Source: Bryobacterales bacterium | GTDB taxonomy: Bacteria; Acidobacteriota; Terriglobia; Bryobacterales; UBA6623 | DNA length: 64,000 bases | Reading direction: 5' to 3' | Assembly (NCBI GenBank): GCA_028819215.1 | Contig: JAPPMG010000096.1 | Span: 485,078-549,077 of the forward strand | Shown here: piece after piece, positions 51,147 to 60,010 of the stretch | How the letters are laid out: every line of letters starts with the position of its first letter | Numbering within the stretch: the first letter of the stretch is position 1 | Notes under the pieces: generated by a model | Seen by the model: the letters and a program-made list of their open reading frames with translations, nothing else | The model's database searches: none | What the model was told of the DNA's origin: nothing | Program-made: the position numbers and the translations under genes

Positions 51147-51737
51147 ATGAGGCGCTATTACATCACCGATCGCCGAACCTGCCCTGGCAGCTTGCTCGAT
51201 TGCATAGAAGCGAACGCTAGGCGTGGCTGCTCTTGGATTCAGCTCCGCGAGAAGGACTTGGCCCCTCGGGACCTGCTCGATCTGGCCCGCGCCGCCTTGG
51301 TCCGTGTCCGTCCCCACGGCACCGCGATCCTCGTCAATAGCCGCTTGGATGTAGCGCTGGCCGCGGGAGCGCACGGAGTCCACCTGCCGGCGGGCTCGCC
51401 CGCTCCCTGCGATCTCAGGCCTGTCGTGCCCTCCGGCTTTCTGATCGCGGTGTCCGCACATACCGTCAAAGAAGTCTGCCGGGCGGAGCGGGAGGGGGCC
51501 GATCTTGCTGTCTTTGGCCCGGTGTTTCCAACGCGGTCTAAGCCGGGCCAAATCGAGATACCAGGCCTTGACGGACTACGCGGCGCTTGCGAGGCGAGCT
51601 CTTTGCCGGTGGCTGCTTTGGGAGGCATCACAGCGGCCCGGATCGGCGCATGTGAGGACGCCGGCGCGGCGGGCATAGCCGGAATCAGCATGTTCCAGTC
51701 TTGGTGCGGTTCTGCCGGCAGCCGCGACGATGGCTGA
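51147..51737 (+). CDS. thiE: Thiamine-phosphate synthase
   Basis: Joins the thiazole and pyrimidine halves of thiamine. 196 residues from the ATG at 51147; an upstream frame to 51114 lacks a sensible start. T-D-R near the N-terminus, Q-L-R-E-K-D-L, H-L-P near 90, F-G-P-V-F-P-T-R-S-K and A-L-G-G-I-T are the family landmarks. Some positions are less standard (H-L-P-A-G in place of H-V/L-G-Q), so a divergent or TenI-like role is possible. No other thiamine gene or TPP riboswitch was seen nearby. Confidence 0.85.
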   Translation: MRRYYITDRRTCPGSLLDCIEANARRGCSWIQLREKDLAPRDLLDLARAALVRVRPHGTAILVNSRLDVALAAGAHGVHLPAGSPAPCDLRPVVPSGFLIAVSAHTVKEVCRAEREGADLAVFGPVFPTRSKPGQIEIPGLDGLRGACEASSLPVAALGGITAARIGACEDAGAAGIAGISMFQSWCGSAGSRDDG

Positions 51738-51757
51738 CCTAGTCCGCGCCGCGCGGC

Positions 51758-52351
51758 TCACCGCCTCGGCCGCATCTTGACCGCCCAACGCAGCGGCGGT
51801 ATCGGCTCGCCGCGCAGGCTGCACTCAATGAGCGTCTCGAGCCTCTTTTGGCGCGTCAGTTCTCGCTTCGCGCTGACGATCCAGTGTGCGCACTGCTTGC
51901 GATAGGATGGCGTCGCGCCGGCGAAGCACTCCCACGCCTCCGGCACCGCCTTGATCCTGCGCTCGTAGTCCTCAGGCAGAGCCACGGCGGCGAGTTCATG
52001 GGTGGCTGGCGCGCTGCGCGGGCTCTCTGCCGATTCGAACGCCGCCCGCGCGCTCTCTTCGACCAGCCCGGCCTCGATCAAGGATCGCATGCGCCCGACG
52101 TTCCTGGCGCTCCAGCTGCTGCCGGGACGACGGGGGGTGAAGCGCACCCTGTAGCTGCGCTCGTCGATCTTCTTGCGAATCCCGTCGATCCAGCCGAAGC
52201 ACAGCGCCACATCGACCGATTCCGGCCAAGTCACGCTCGGCAGGCCAGTGGCAACCTTGTAGTAGCCGATCCATTGCTCGTCGGCCGTCTTGTGGTTGTC
52301 GCGAAACCACTGCCTGAGTTCCTCTGTGTCGGCGAAGAACAGGATGGGCAT
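51758..52351 (-). CDS. YdeI/OmpD-associated-family protein
   Basis: 197 residues from the ATG at 52351. The N-terminal half has the family pattern F-R-x-W-F-R-D-N-H, then D-V-A-L-C-F-G-W-I-D-G-I-R-K-K-I-D and R-F-T-P-R-R-P-G-S-S-W-S-x-R-N. The C-terminal half has F-x-G-A-T-P-S-Y-R-K-Q-x-A-H-W-I-x-S-A-K-R-x-x-T-R, the typical closing motif. Relatives are linked to resistance to antimicrobial peptides in enterobacteria, but no biochemical role is settled. The gene converges on thiE. Confidence 0.88.
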   Translation of the reverse strand: MPILFFADTEELRQWFRDNHKTADEQWIGYYKVATGLPSVTWPESVDVALCFGWIDGIRKKIDERSYRVRFTPRRPGSSWSARNVGRMRSLIEAGLVEESARAAFESAESPRSAPATHELAAVALPEDYERRIKAVPEAWECFAGATPSYRKQCAHWIVSAKRELTRQKRLETLIECSLRGEPIPPLRWAVKMRPRR

Positions 52352-52543
52352 GCTGTTGCGGCTCGCTTCGGGCACGTGCCGGCGCGGGCGACGATTCGGC
52401 CGACCGCCACTATAGCGTGGGCCAGGAATGCCATCTCGAGACTATGACCGAGCCGCCGCGTCGAGCGCGCGCCGAGAGCGGCTCGAATCCCCAGTTCATT
52501 GACAGGGAATAGGGCGATTGTTAGCATCAAGAGCAGCAAGGGC

Positions 52544-54004
52544 ATGGCTAGGATTCTCATCCCAACACCTCTCCGGCAGTTCGTGGCTGGCCATGACACC
52601 GTTGAGGTCGACTCCGGCACTGTGGGCGAGGCGTTGCGCGAGCTGGTAGCCGCGCATCCGCAGGTCGAGCGCAACCTTTTCAACGATCAGGGCAAGCTGC
52701 GCAGCTTTGTCAATGTCTACGTCGATGACGAGGACATCCGCTACTTGGACCGTGAGGACACCGCGCTCAGCGCCGACACCACCATCAGCATCGTGCCCTC
52801 GATTGCCGGTGGCGCAACGCTGGCCCCGGCGATTGACGTGGCCGAGCCCGCGCTGCCGGAGCTGTCCAACGAAGAGATCCTGCGCTACAGCCGCCACCTG
52901 ATCTTGCCGGAGGTCGGCCTGGAAGGACAGCGCAGGCTAAAGGGCGCCCGCGTGCTGATGGTCGGAACCGGCGGCCTCGGCGCGCCGCTGGGCCTGTATC
53001 TGGCTGCGGCCGGCATCGGCAGGATCGGCATCGTGGACTTCGATGTCGTCGACGAGACGAACTTGCAGCGGCAGGTGATCCACGGCTCGAAGGACGTCGG
53101 CCGCCCAAAGATCGACTCGGCCGCCGAGACGATGCAGGACATCAACCCCCGCCTGGAAGTCGACAAGCACCAGACTGCGTTGACCAGCGACAACGCGCTC
53201 GAGATCCTGGCGGAGTACGACGTAGTCGTTGACGGCACCGACAACTTTCCCACGCGCTACTTGGTCAACGACGCCTGCGTGCTGCTGGGCAAGCCGAATG
53301 CTTACGGCTCGATCTTCCGCTTCGAGGGCCAAGCCACGGTATTTAGCCACCAGGGCGGTCCGTGCTACCGATGCCTGTACCCCGAGCCCCCGCCGCCGGG
53401 ACTGGTTCCCAGTTGCGCCGAGGGGGGCGTGCTGGGCATCCTGCCCGCTGTGATCGGCAGCATCCAGGCTACGGAGGCCGTCAAGATCATCCTCGGCAAG
53501 GGAGATTCCCTCGGCGGCAGGCTGCTCCTCTACGACGCGCTGAACATGCGTTTCCGGGAACTGCGGCTGCGGCGCAATCCCGATTGCCCGGTCTGCGGCG
53601 ACGATCCCACGGTTCGGGAGTTGATCGATTATCAGCAGTTCTGCGGGATTCCGCAGCAGGCCGCCGAGGCCGCGGCGCAAGAGCGGCTGCCCGAGATCTC
53701 GCCGTCAGATCTCAAGTCCCGGCTGGACAGCGGGGACGATGTCTTCGTATTGGACGTCCGCGAGCCCCACGAGTTCGAGATCGCCAAGATTCCCGGGACC
53801 ACCTTGATCCCCTTGGGCACGTTGCCGCAGCACGTTCACGAGCTCGACTCCACGGCCGAGATCGTGGTCCACTGCAAGAGCGGCGTGCGCAGCGGCAAGG
53901 CCCAGCGGCTGCTCAAGGAGATGGGATTCAGCCGCGTCACAAACTTGGCCGGCGGCATACTCCGCTGGAGCGACGAAGTCGATCCCAGCGTCGCCAAGTA
54001 CTGA
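52544..54004 (+). CDS. CysO-like carrier / MoeB-ThiF E1 / rhodanese three-domain fusion
   Basis: 486 residues from the ATG at 52544. Residues 1-90 are a MoaD/ThiS/CysO ubiquitin-like carrier, closest from memory to mycobacterial CysO (F-V-N-V-Y-V-D-D-E-D-I-R near 55-66, ending I-A-G-G at 87-90). Residues 108-370 are the adenylating E1 domain: G-T-G-G-L-G-A-P at 141-148, R-Q-V-I-H, D-N-F-x-x-R-Y, and two zinc pairs C-Y-R-C and C-P-V-C. Residues 385-486 are rhodanese with active loop C-K-S-G-V-R-S. The E1-rhodanese part equals MoeZ. It should activate and load sulfur on a carrier for cysteine, cofactor or tRNA thiolation. The carrier's diglycine is not at a free C-terminus. Confidence 0.88.
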   Translation: MARILIPTPLRQFVAGHDTVEVDSGTVGEALRELVAAHPQVERNLFNDQGKLRSFVNVYVDDEDIRYLDREDTALSADTTISIVPSIAGGATLAPAIDVAEPALPELSNEEILRYSRHLILPEVGLEGQRRLKGARVLMVGTGGLGAPLGLYLAAAGIGRIGIVDFDVVDETNLQRQVIHGSKDVGRPKIDSAAETMQDINPRLEVDKHQTALTSDNALEILAEYDVVVDGTDNFPTRYLVNDACVLLGKPNAYGSIFRFEGQATVFSHQGGPCYRCLYPEPPPPGLVPSCAEGGVLGILPAVIGSIQATEAVKIILGKGDSLGGRLLLYDALNMRFRELRLRRNPDCPVCGDDPTVRELIDYQQFCGIPQQAAEAAAQERLPEISPSDLKSRLDSGDDVFVLDVREPHEFEIAKIPGTTLIPLGTLPQHVHELDSTAEIVVHCKSGVRSGKAQRLLKEMGFSRVTNLAGGILRWSDEVDPSVAKY

Positions 54005-54032
54005 AGCCGGGCCGAAGTCGCGAGCCCCGGCT
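54005..54032. terminator. Hairpin in a convergent gene gap
   Basis: AGCCGGG (54005-54011) and CCCGGCT (54026-54032) form a perfect 7-base GC-rich stem with a 14-base loop, filling the 29-base gap between two convergent genes. No T-tract follows on either side, so a bidirectional Rho-independent terminator is only a possibility. Confidence 0.35.
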
Positions 54033-54033
54033 G

Positions 54034-56034
54034 TCAGTAGGTGCGCTCTTTGGCTCGCGTTCGCCGGTAGGGGCTGGCTAAGTACTTGCTGGCCTCGTTC
54101 TGCGCGTTTTGGGTATCGTCACGTGTCCTCACGGCCAGCTGGTACTCGTTGACGGCGCGTTCGCGCTGTCCGGTGATGTCGAAGATCTTGCCGAGGTTGA
54201 TGTGCGACCAGACCTCGACCCAGGTCGGGTCGCGGTCGCCGTTGAGGGCCTCGCGGAACTCATTGGCTGCGGACTGGAAGTTGCTCTGCAAGAAGAACAC
54301 CTCGCCTGTGCGGTAGTGCGCGAGCGAGCTGAAGCGGTTGATGTCCAGAGCCTGCTGGTACTCAAGCAGGGCTTCTTGGTAGTACCCCAGTTCGACCAGC
54401 TGCTCGCCGCGCCGGATGGCGACACGCACCCGTGTCTCGTCGTCCTGCCTCAAGATGCGGTGGTTGGGGTCCAGGATGACCTCCCTCGGCTTTCCAAATG
54501 TCTCCAGCCTGTAATCCGAGGCCTCGCCGGAAACTTCGACCACGAAGAACTCGGGCTCGCCCTCGGTCTCGATCTTGAGTTCGACCGGCATGCTGAAAGT
54601 GTCCATGTCCTGGTTGATCTTGCCGATCACCCGGAAGCCTTCGTTGCCGCCCAGCCTGTAGATGGTGTACTCCTGCTGGAATTCCGGCGTGATATTGGTT
54701 TCGGTCCATTGCAGGAAGAACCCATCGAGGTCCCTGCCGGTCGCGTCTTCGAACATCAGTCGGAAATCGTCGGTCGTGAGGGTTCCCCAGGTGTGCCCGC
54801 CGATCAGTTCTTGCAAGATCTCGAAGAACGGCTCGTCGCCCACGCGCCAGCGGAGCATGTGCAGCACCATGGCCCCGCGGGCCGAAGTCAGCGCCTTCAG
54901 CTGCGGCGAGAAATCGCCCACGCGGCCGGACTCTCGCAGCGGCACCTCGTCGAAAGTGAGTGCTTCGATGCGGGTGTTCTTGAGCGCATCGCGAAAGGCT
55001 TCCTCGCCCTCGGACTCCTCGATCTCCAACAGCGCGGAGTACTGCGCGGTGCCGTCTACCAGCCAGAGGTGGTTGCTGTTGCCAGCGCCCACGATAGTGC
55101 CCCACCACTGGTTGGCGACCAGTTTGCCGAGCAATTGGCGGTTTAGGGCTTCCTGCCGGGCGAAGGGGCTCAACAGCACCATGCCGGGTGCCCAGTAGCC
55201 GTCAGGAGCGTATTCGCCCATCTCGACGATGGAAAGCGACTTCGAGTAGGGCGCGCCGAAGGTGTCTGAGTAGAATTCGACCATCTCGGCGGCAGCCTCG
55301 CCGTATTCCGCGGCGAGATTCTCTGACGCGCCCGGCATGTACACGGAACTTGACGCGGAGCCGCTAGAGGCTCTCACGGGCTCCTCGGCGACCACCGCGA
55401 TGGTGCCCGGGAAGGACGGATAGTTGAACTCGAACAAGTGCTCGACACCCTCTAGGGCCTCGGTGCGGGTTCGGGTGCCGCTGCCCAGCACCTCAACTCC
55501 GTCCGGCACCGTGATGCGAATCTCGGACGTGAAGCGGTCCGCCCCGTAGCCGTTGACCGGAAACCAGCGCCCGGCGTATAGCAGGATGGCGCGATCGGGC
55601 ATGATCTCGGCCAGACTGTAGCCTTCGGCCGGGGATTCCTCGTAGCTGATCAGGCGGCCGCCATAGCGGAACCTGATCACCTGGGGCTGGTCGACCGGAA
55701 GCGTCTCAGGGAAGCTGACGTGCACGGTCGAGTCGGCGCGATAGCGGATCGGCTCCAAGCTCGTGCCGTCCTCCATCTCGGCGAAGTCGACGTTGAGCGA
55801 GTTGTGTAGTTCGAAGAAGGCATTGCCGGCCGGGTCGCGCGGAACAAAGTGCACCTCCGCGGTCGCTTCGAGCAACTGGGCGTCCATGTTCAGCTTGGCG
55901 TCGATCTTGTAGTGCTGCACGTCTAGCAGGGGACCGACGCCCGCATCCTGTGCGTGCAGGCGGGCGTGGAGCCCGCCTGCAGCAATCACGGCGACCAGAG
56001 TCGCCGGGGCTAGCCGATGGAGAATCGTTCGCAT
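54034..56034 (-). CDS. M1-peptidase-like exported protein lacking the zinc site, with TPR-like C-terminus
   Basis: 666 residues with signal peptide (1-28). Residues 35-510 follow the M1 aminopeptidase fold: an N-terminal beta saddle, then a thermolysin-like helical domain with Q-W-W-G at 309-312 and W-L-V-D-G-T-A at 324-330. In active enzymes these read H-E-x-x-H-Q-W-x-G and W-L-x-E-G. Here the two His, the catalytic Glu and the third ligand are K304, N308, L305 and D327, so zinc catalysis is lost. Residues 545-650 contain TPR-like helices (Y-Y-Q-E-A-L-L-E-Y-Q-Q-A-L, F-Q-S-A-A-N-E-F-R-E-A-L). Probably a periplasmic binding or scaffold protein. Its start overlaps the lpxB end by 25 bases. Confidence 0.85.
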   Translation of the reverse strand: MRTILHRLAPATLVAVIAAGGLHARLHAQDAGVGPLLDVQHYKIDAKLNMDAQLLEATAEVHFVPRDPAGNAFFELHNSLNVDFAEMEDGTSLEPIRYRADSTVHVSFPETLPVDQPQVIRFRYGGRLISYEESPAEGYSLAEIMPDRAILLYAGRWFPVNGYGADRFTSEIRITVPDGVEVLGSGTRTRTEALEGVEHLFEFNYPSFPGTIAVVAEEPVRASSGSASSSVYMPGASENLAAEYGEAAAEMVEFYSDTFGAPYSKSLSIVEMGEYAPDGYWAPGMVLLSPFARQEALNRQLLGKLVANQWWGTIVGAGNSNHLWLVDGTAQYSALLEIEESEGEEAFRDALKNTRIEALTFDEVPLRESGRVGDFSPQLKALTSARGAMVLHMLRWRVGDEPFFEILQELIGGHTWGTLTTDDFRLMFEDATGRDLDGFFLQWTETNITPEFQQEYTIYRLGGNEGFRVIGKINQDMDTFSMPVELKIETEGEPEFFVVEVSGEASDYRLETFGKPREVILDPNHRILRQDDETRVRVAIRRGEQLVELGYYQEALLEYQQALDINRFSSLAHYRTGEVFFLQSNFQSAANEFREALNGDRDPTWVEVWSHINLGKIFDITGQRERAVNEYQLAVRTRDDTQNAQNEASKYLASPYRRTRAKERTY

Positions 56035-57137
56035 ATCGCTGTTGCGGCCCTGTCAGCCGCTGGCGTACTGGATTGGAGTGTTCCGCGAAGGCTCGAGAAC
56101 TCTGTGATCATGCGGCGCCGCTCGCCTTCCTGTTTTAGGAGACGAATGGCCTCGCTCGCTAGTTTCGTACCCGTGCATTCGTGCTGAATGCACTCAGCAA
56201 TGACCTGCTTGCCAGCAAGCAGATTGACCATGGTGTAGTATTGCACGTCAACCAAGAGTCGGGCCAGGTAATAGCTTGACCACGAGAGCCTATAGAAACT
56301 CACCATCGGCGTTCCCAGCAACGCCGTTTCCACGGTCGCGCTGCCACTTGCCACGAGGGCCACGTCCGCGTGTCCTATGCAGTCTTGGGAGTTGTTCTCT
56401 ACGATTCGAGTCTCGGGGCCCTTCCACTGCCCGTCGAAGAACTGCTTGCCCGTCGTCGCCGAAGCCGGCAGTACGAACTGCCGCACCCCAGATTCCGTGA
56501 GCCGGCGCGCGGCGTCCTCGAGGGCGGGCAAGTGCCGCAGCGATTCGCCCTTGCGGCTCCCGGGCAGCAGAGCGACGAGCGGCTCGGACGGGCTCAACGA
56601 GTGCCTCGAGAGAAAGTCAGCCCGATCCGAGCTGACCTTGGCCAGGTCGCATAGCGGGTGCCCCACGAAGCGGGCGTCGACGCCTCGCTCTCTGAAGTAG
56701 CTTTCCTCGAACGGGAAGATCACGAGCAACAGGTCGACCACTTCTCGAATCCGGTGAATGCGCCGCTTGCGCCAAGCCCACACCTGGGGGGCGACATAGT
56801 ACACGACCGGGATGCCTGCCCTGCGCAGCCGCGCCGCGAGTCGAAGATTGAAGTCCGGGGCGTCGGTTAGGATCGCAAGATCTGGTGCCAAAGTCGCGGC
56901 GGAGCGATCAAGCTTGCGGAAGAGGCCGTAGATCCGCGGGATATGGCGGGCCACCTCAAACAGGCCGACCACCGCAAGATCCTCCGTGCGGACCACAGCT
57001 TCGACCCCATGGGCTCGCATCTTGGGTCCGGCACAGCCGAAGAAATGCGCATCGGGCAGGCGAGCCGCGAGCGCCTCTACGAGGCCTGCCGCATAGCGGT
57101 CGCCGGAGGTTTCCCCGGCCGAGACAAGAATTCGCAT
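56010..57137 (-). CDS. lpxB: Lipid-A-disaccharide synthase
   Basis: Transfers a 2,3-diacylglucosamine unit from UDP to lipid X to make the lipid A disaccharide (GT19), at the inner membrane. 375 residues from the ATG at 57137, which begins M-R-I-L-V-S-A-G-E-T-S-G-D. D-A-P-D-F-N-L-R-L-A, Y-Y-V-A-P-Q-V-W-A-W-R, F-V-G-H-P-L, L-L-P-G-S-R-K-G-E and A-S-G-S-A-T-V-E-T-A are all LpxB landmarks. An upstream in-frame extension has no family features. Direct evidence for an LPS-bearing diderm. The gene overlaps the downstream M1-like gene. Confidence 0.96.
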   Translation of the reverse strand: MRILVSAGETSGDRYAAGLVEALAARLPDAHFFGCAGPKMRAHGVEAVVRTEDLAVVGLFEVARHIPRIYGLFRKLDRSAATLAPDLAILTDAPDFNLRLAARLRRAGIPVVYYVAPQVWAWRKRRIHRIREVVDLLLVIFPFEESYFRERGVDARFVGHPLCDLAKVSSDRADFLSRHSLSPSEPLVALLPGSRKGESLRHLPALEDAARRLTESGVRQFVLPASATTGKQFFDGQWKGPETRIVENNSQDCIGHADVALVASGSATVETALLGTPMVSFYRLSWSSYYLARLLVDVQYYTMVNLLAGKQVIAECIQHECTGTKLASEAIRLLKQEGERRRMITEFSSLRGTLQSSTPAADRAATAICERFSIG

Positions 57138-57374
57138 CGGTGCTGCCAGCCCAGCCCTCTGCCGGGCATGTCGAGGAGGGGCCGCTAGCAGCGAGAAATG
57201 ACGCCTCCGCGCGTGCCTTAGTCTAGCGCGGGCGGTGAATTCGACCCGCCGCCATGGGCCAGCGAGGCACCATCGCCCGGCCCGTTGCGGCGGCCGCTGT
57301 TGTCGAGCGGCGATACAGCTCTTTCCTATCACGACTTGTTGCGGACAATTCGGGGCAGTTGCGTTTGCTGGCGC

Positions 57375-57380
57375 TATAAT
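57375..57380 (+). promoter_or_regulatory. Consensus -10 element before the 57421 SDR gene
   Basis: TATAAT matches consensus perfectly and lies 41 bases before the ATG at 57421, consistent with a leader of about 34 bases. The hexamer 17 bases upstream (57352-57357) is poor (3 of 6 to TTGACA), so an activator or alternative spacing may be involved. Confidence 0.45.
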
Positions 57381-57420
57381 GGGCGGTGTTGGCGGCCTCC
57401 GCCGCCGGCCGGATCTCCCC

Positions 57421-58230
57421 ATGCAGACTCGATTTCTCGGCAAGACTGTGCTCGTCACCGGCGCCTCGGCGGGCATAGGAGAGGCGATCGCTGTTCGCTT
57501 CGCCCAAGAGGGCGGCAGCGTCGTGGTCAACTACAGCCGCAACGACGCCGGTGCGGCCGATACAGCCGAGCAAGTGCGTCGGGTTCATGAAGCCGGCGGC
57601 TTCGGCGATGCCAAGGTGCTGGTGCAGAAGGCGGATGTTGCCGATGAGGCGGCGGTCGCTGCGATGTTCGACGAGGTACTGCGCGAGTGGGGCCGTCTGG
57701 ACGTGATGATCAACAACGCCGGCATCCAGAAGCCATCGCCCAGCCATGAGAGCGCGAGCGAGGACTTCGACAGGATTCTCGGCGTCAACCTGCGCGGCTG
57801 CTATCTCTGCTGTCGGGCGGCGATCAAGCATTTCCTGTCCCGCGATGGCGGGGGAGTGATCGTCAACAATTCCAGCGTCCACGAGATCATCCCAAAGCCT
57901 GAGTATCTGCCCTACTCGGTCTCCAAGGGTGGGATGGAGAACCTCACCAAGACGCTTGCGCTGGAATACGCCGACCGCGGCATCCGGGTCAATGCGGTCG
58001 GGCCCGGAGCGATCGTCACGCCGATCAACATGAACTGGATCAACGATCCGGTCGCCAAGGGCGTCGTCGAGTCTCACATTCCAATGGGCCGGGCGGGCGA
58101 ATCGGCCGAGATCGCGGCGGTATTCGCGTTCTTGGCATCGGACGAAGCGTCCTACATCACGGGGCAGACACTGTTCGCCTGCGGCGGCTTGACGTTATTC
58201 CCGGAGTTCCGGACCACGTGGTCCTCCTAG
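57421..58230 (+). CDS. Short-chain dehydrogenase/reductase (glucose-1-dehydrogenase-like)
   Basis: 269 residues from the ATG at 57421; the upstream open extension covers the promoter. T-G-A-S-A-G-I-G at about 12-19 binds the nucleotide, N-N-A-G near 98, Ser in V-N-N-S-S-V-H, Y-S-V-S-K as catalytic Tyr/Lys, and P-G-A-I-V-T-P-I-N. The V-H-E-x-I-P-x-P segment after the catalytic Ser is typical of bacterial glucose 1-dehydrogenases. The substrate is unproven. It is divergent from lpxB and 31 bases from the next gene on the same strand. Confidence 0.92.
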   Translation: MQTRFLGKTVLVTGASAGIGEAIAVRFAQEGGSVVVNYSRNDAGAADTAEQVRRVHEAGGFGDAKVLVQKADVADEAAVAAMFDEVLREWGRLDVMINNAGIQKPSPSHESASEDFDRILGVNLRGCYLCCRAAIKHFLSRDGGGVIVNNSSVHEIIPKPEYLPYSVSKGGMENLTKTLALEYADRGIRVNAVGPGAIVTPINMNWINDPVAKGVVESHIPMGRAGESAEIAAVFAFLASDEASYITGQTLFACGGLTLFPEFRTTWSS

Positions 58231-58261
58231 CGGCCCGCCCCCACAACAGACCCGTCCCGGC

Positions 58262-60010
58262 ATGAGGCGCATCCCTGCCATCGCGGCGCTGGCGCTCTGC
58301 GTGACTGCCATCTTCTGGCGGTTGGACGGCGTTCCCCTATGGCGCGACGAAGCGACCACTGCCGTTTGGGGGCGCTTGATGGCGGAAAGCGGCGCTTGGC
58401 TGCCCTACGCCTTTGATCGCGAAGCCGGCCAGTTGCTCGTCCAAGACGACGACGGGCACGACATCAATTCGCACCTGCTGCCGGCGATGCAGAGCTATCT
58501 GCAGTTCTACGTCTCTGCCGCCGGGCACTGGCTGTTCGGCAGCGGCACGCTGTCGGCGAGGCTGCCGTTCGCGCTGTTCGGGCTCGGATGCCTGGCGCTG
58601 CTGTGGTCGCTTGGCCGGCGGCTGGGAGGGCCCCGCTGGCTGCCCCTGGCGCTGCCGGTCATCGCGAGTGTTTCCATCTACTTCCTGCATGCGGCCCGGC
58701 AGGGCCGCTACTACATCTTGGTGGTGTTCGCCACCTTGTTGCTGTTGCTGCAAGTGGCGCGCTACCTGCGCGATCCTGCCTTGGGCAGGAAGTGGTCGTT
58801 TCACTGCCAGCTTTGCTTGGTCGGATGCCTGCTCTATGCGGGGAACTACCTTAGCTTCGCGGCGACGTGGCTGGCGCTGGGGATCTTCCTGCTCCTGACC
58901 GACCGCCCGGCCGTGGTCCGCCTGTGCGGGGCTTCGGCCGTGCTCGCGGTTGTTCTCGGCGCCGAGTTTTGGCTCCTCCACGCGGAGTACCTGACGGAGT
59001 GGCGGCCCGGCAGCGAGCAGTCGTTCTGGGAGAACTTCCGCTATGTGGTATCGCGGCGCGGCGCCGATTACTGGCGCTGGGTGCCGTTCCTCGTGCTCGC
59101 GCCTGCGATGGCCTTGATCGGCCGCTGGTCCAAGCTCCATATTCCACGCGGCGGCTGGATCTTGGCTGCTCTCGGCGCGGCTGCCCCGGTGCTGGGATTC
59201 GTGATCAGCGAGTCATGGCTGCGGCGCACGCCGGACTTGACATTCGTGTTGTTCGGACTGGTCTTTCTTTGCCTGCCTGCGGCGGCGTTCTACCTGTGGC
59301 GCAGGATCGAGGAGCCGGGCGTTCACGCCAAGATGTCCCTGCTGGCCGGACTGATCGTCGCGGTCTGCCCGCTCTTTACGATCGCGGTGGCAGGACGGGC
59401 CACGCTACCGCGTTATTACTATCAGGCCTGTCCCGCGGCAATCGTGCTGGTCGGGCTGGCCGCGGCGGGCCTTGACCGTGTCGGCCGCCGCCGGACCGCC
59501 GTGGCCTGTTTGGTCGGGGCCAGTCTCTGGCCGAACCTCGAGCTTGCCGGTGGCGGGACGGAGCAAGTGGTCTTGCGCCAGTTTCTGCGCTACGACGATC
59601 ACAACGGCCCGCTGCTGGAGTTCTTGGAATCCAACACCAGGCCCGGGCAGACCATTGCCTACGTGCGAAACGTCAAAGGAATGGTGGGCAACTACTATCT
59701 GCCCGACCGGCGCTGGGTAAACCTGCTCGACTCAGAGGTTGCGTACAACAAGCGCTTCCGAGACCTGATTCCGGCGGATCAGTTCGACGACTCGCCCGAC
59801 CCCGACTGGATCGTGGTCTGGGATGCCAAAGGCAAGCAGCCAAAGGCCTTGGACAGCCGCTATGACCTCGTGTGGGAGCGTTCCTACCGCGAATTGCGCA
59901 GCTACTGGGGCCTCGATCGCGAGCCACGCGAGCGCGGGTACGCCATCCACCAGCTCGATCGCGGCGCTTCAAGTGCGCGTGGCGATGCCGAGTCTGGATT
60001 GCAGCCGTGA
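58262..60010 (+). CDS. GT-C membrane glycosyltransferase, ArnT/PMT-like (GT39/83 type)
   Basis: 582 residues with about eleven membrane helices. The first outer loop holds W-R-D-E-A, the catalytic Asp-Glu feature of polyprenyl-phosphate-dependent GT-C enzymes. Also family-like are H-A-A-R-Q-G-R-Y-Y near 140 and paired Arg/Tyr residues. A soluble C-terminal domain of about 130 residues follows. It should move a sugar from a lipid carrier onto a protein or LPS at the periplasmic side; donor and acceptor are unknown. The last 42 bases overlap convergent pheT, so one of the two ends is unusually extended. Confidence 0.82.
   Translation: MRRIPAIAALALCVTAIFWRLDGVPLWRDEATTAVWGRLMAESGAWLPYAFDREAGQLLVQDDDGHDINSHLLPAMQSYLQFYVSAAGHWLFGSGTLSARLPFALFGLGCLALLWSLGRRLGGPRWLPLALPVIASVSIYFLHAARQGRYYILVVFATLLLLLQVARYLRDPALGRKWSFHCQLCLVGCLLYAGNYLSFAATWLALGIFLLLTDRPAVVRLCGASAVLAVVLGAEFWLLHAEYLTEWRPGSEQSFWENFRYVVSRRGADYWRWVPFLVLAPAMALIGRWSKLHIPRGGWILAALGAAAPVLGFVISESWLRRTPDLTFVLFGLVFLCLPAAAFYLWRRIEEPGVHAKMSLLAGLIVAVCPLFTIAVAGRATLPRYYYQACPAAIVLVGLAAAGLDRVGRRRTAVACLVGASLWPNLELAGGGTEQVVLRQFLRYDDHNGPLLEFLESNTRPGQTIAYVRNVKGMVGNYYLPDRRWVNLLDSEVAYNKRFRDLIPADQFDDSPDPDWIVVWDAKGKQPKALDSRYDLVWERSYRELRSYWGLDREPRERGYAIHQLDRGASSARGDAESGLQP

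Noticed and set aside
56010..57530. Longer lpxB reading starting at 57530
   Set aside because: The extension is antisense to the SDR gene and has no LpxB features; the canonical start is at 57137.
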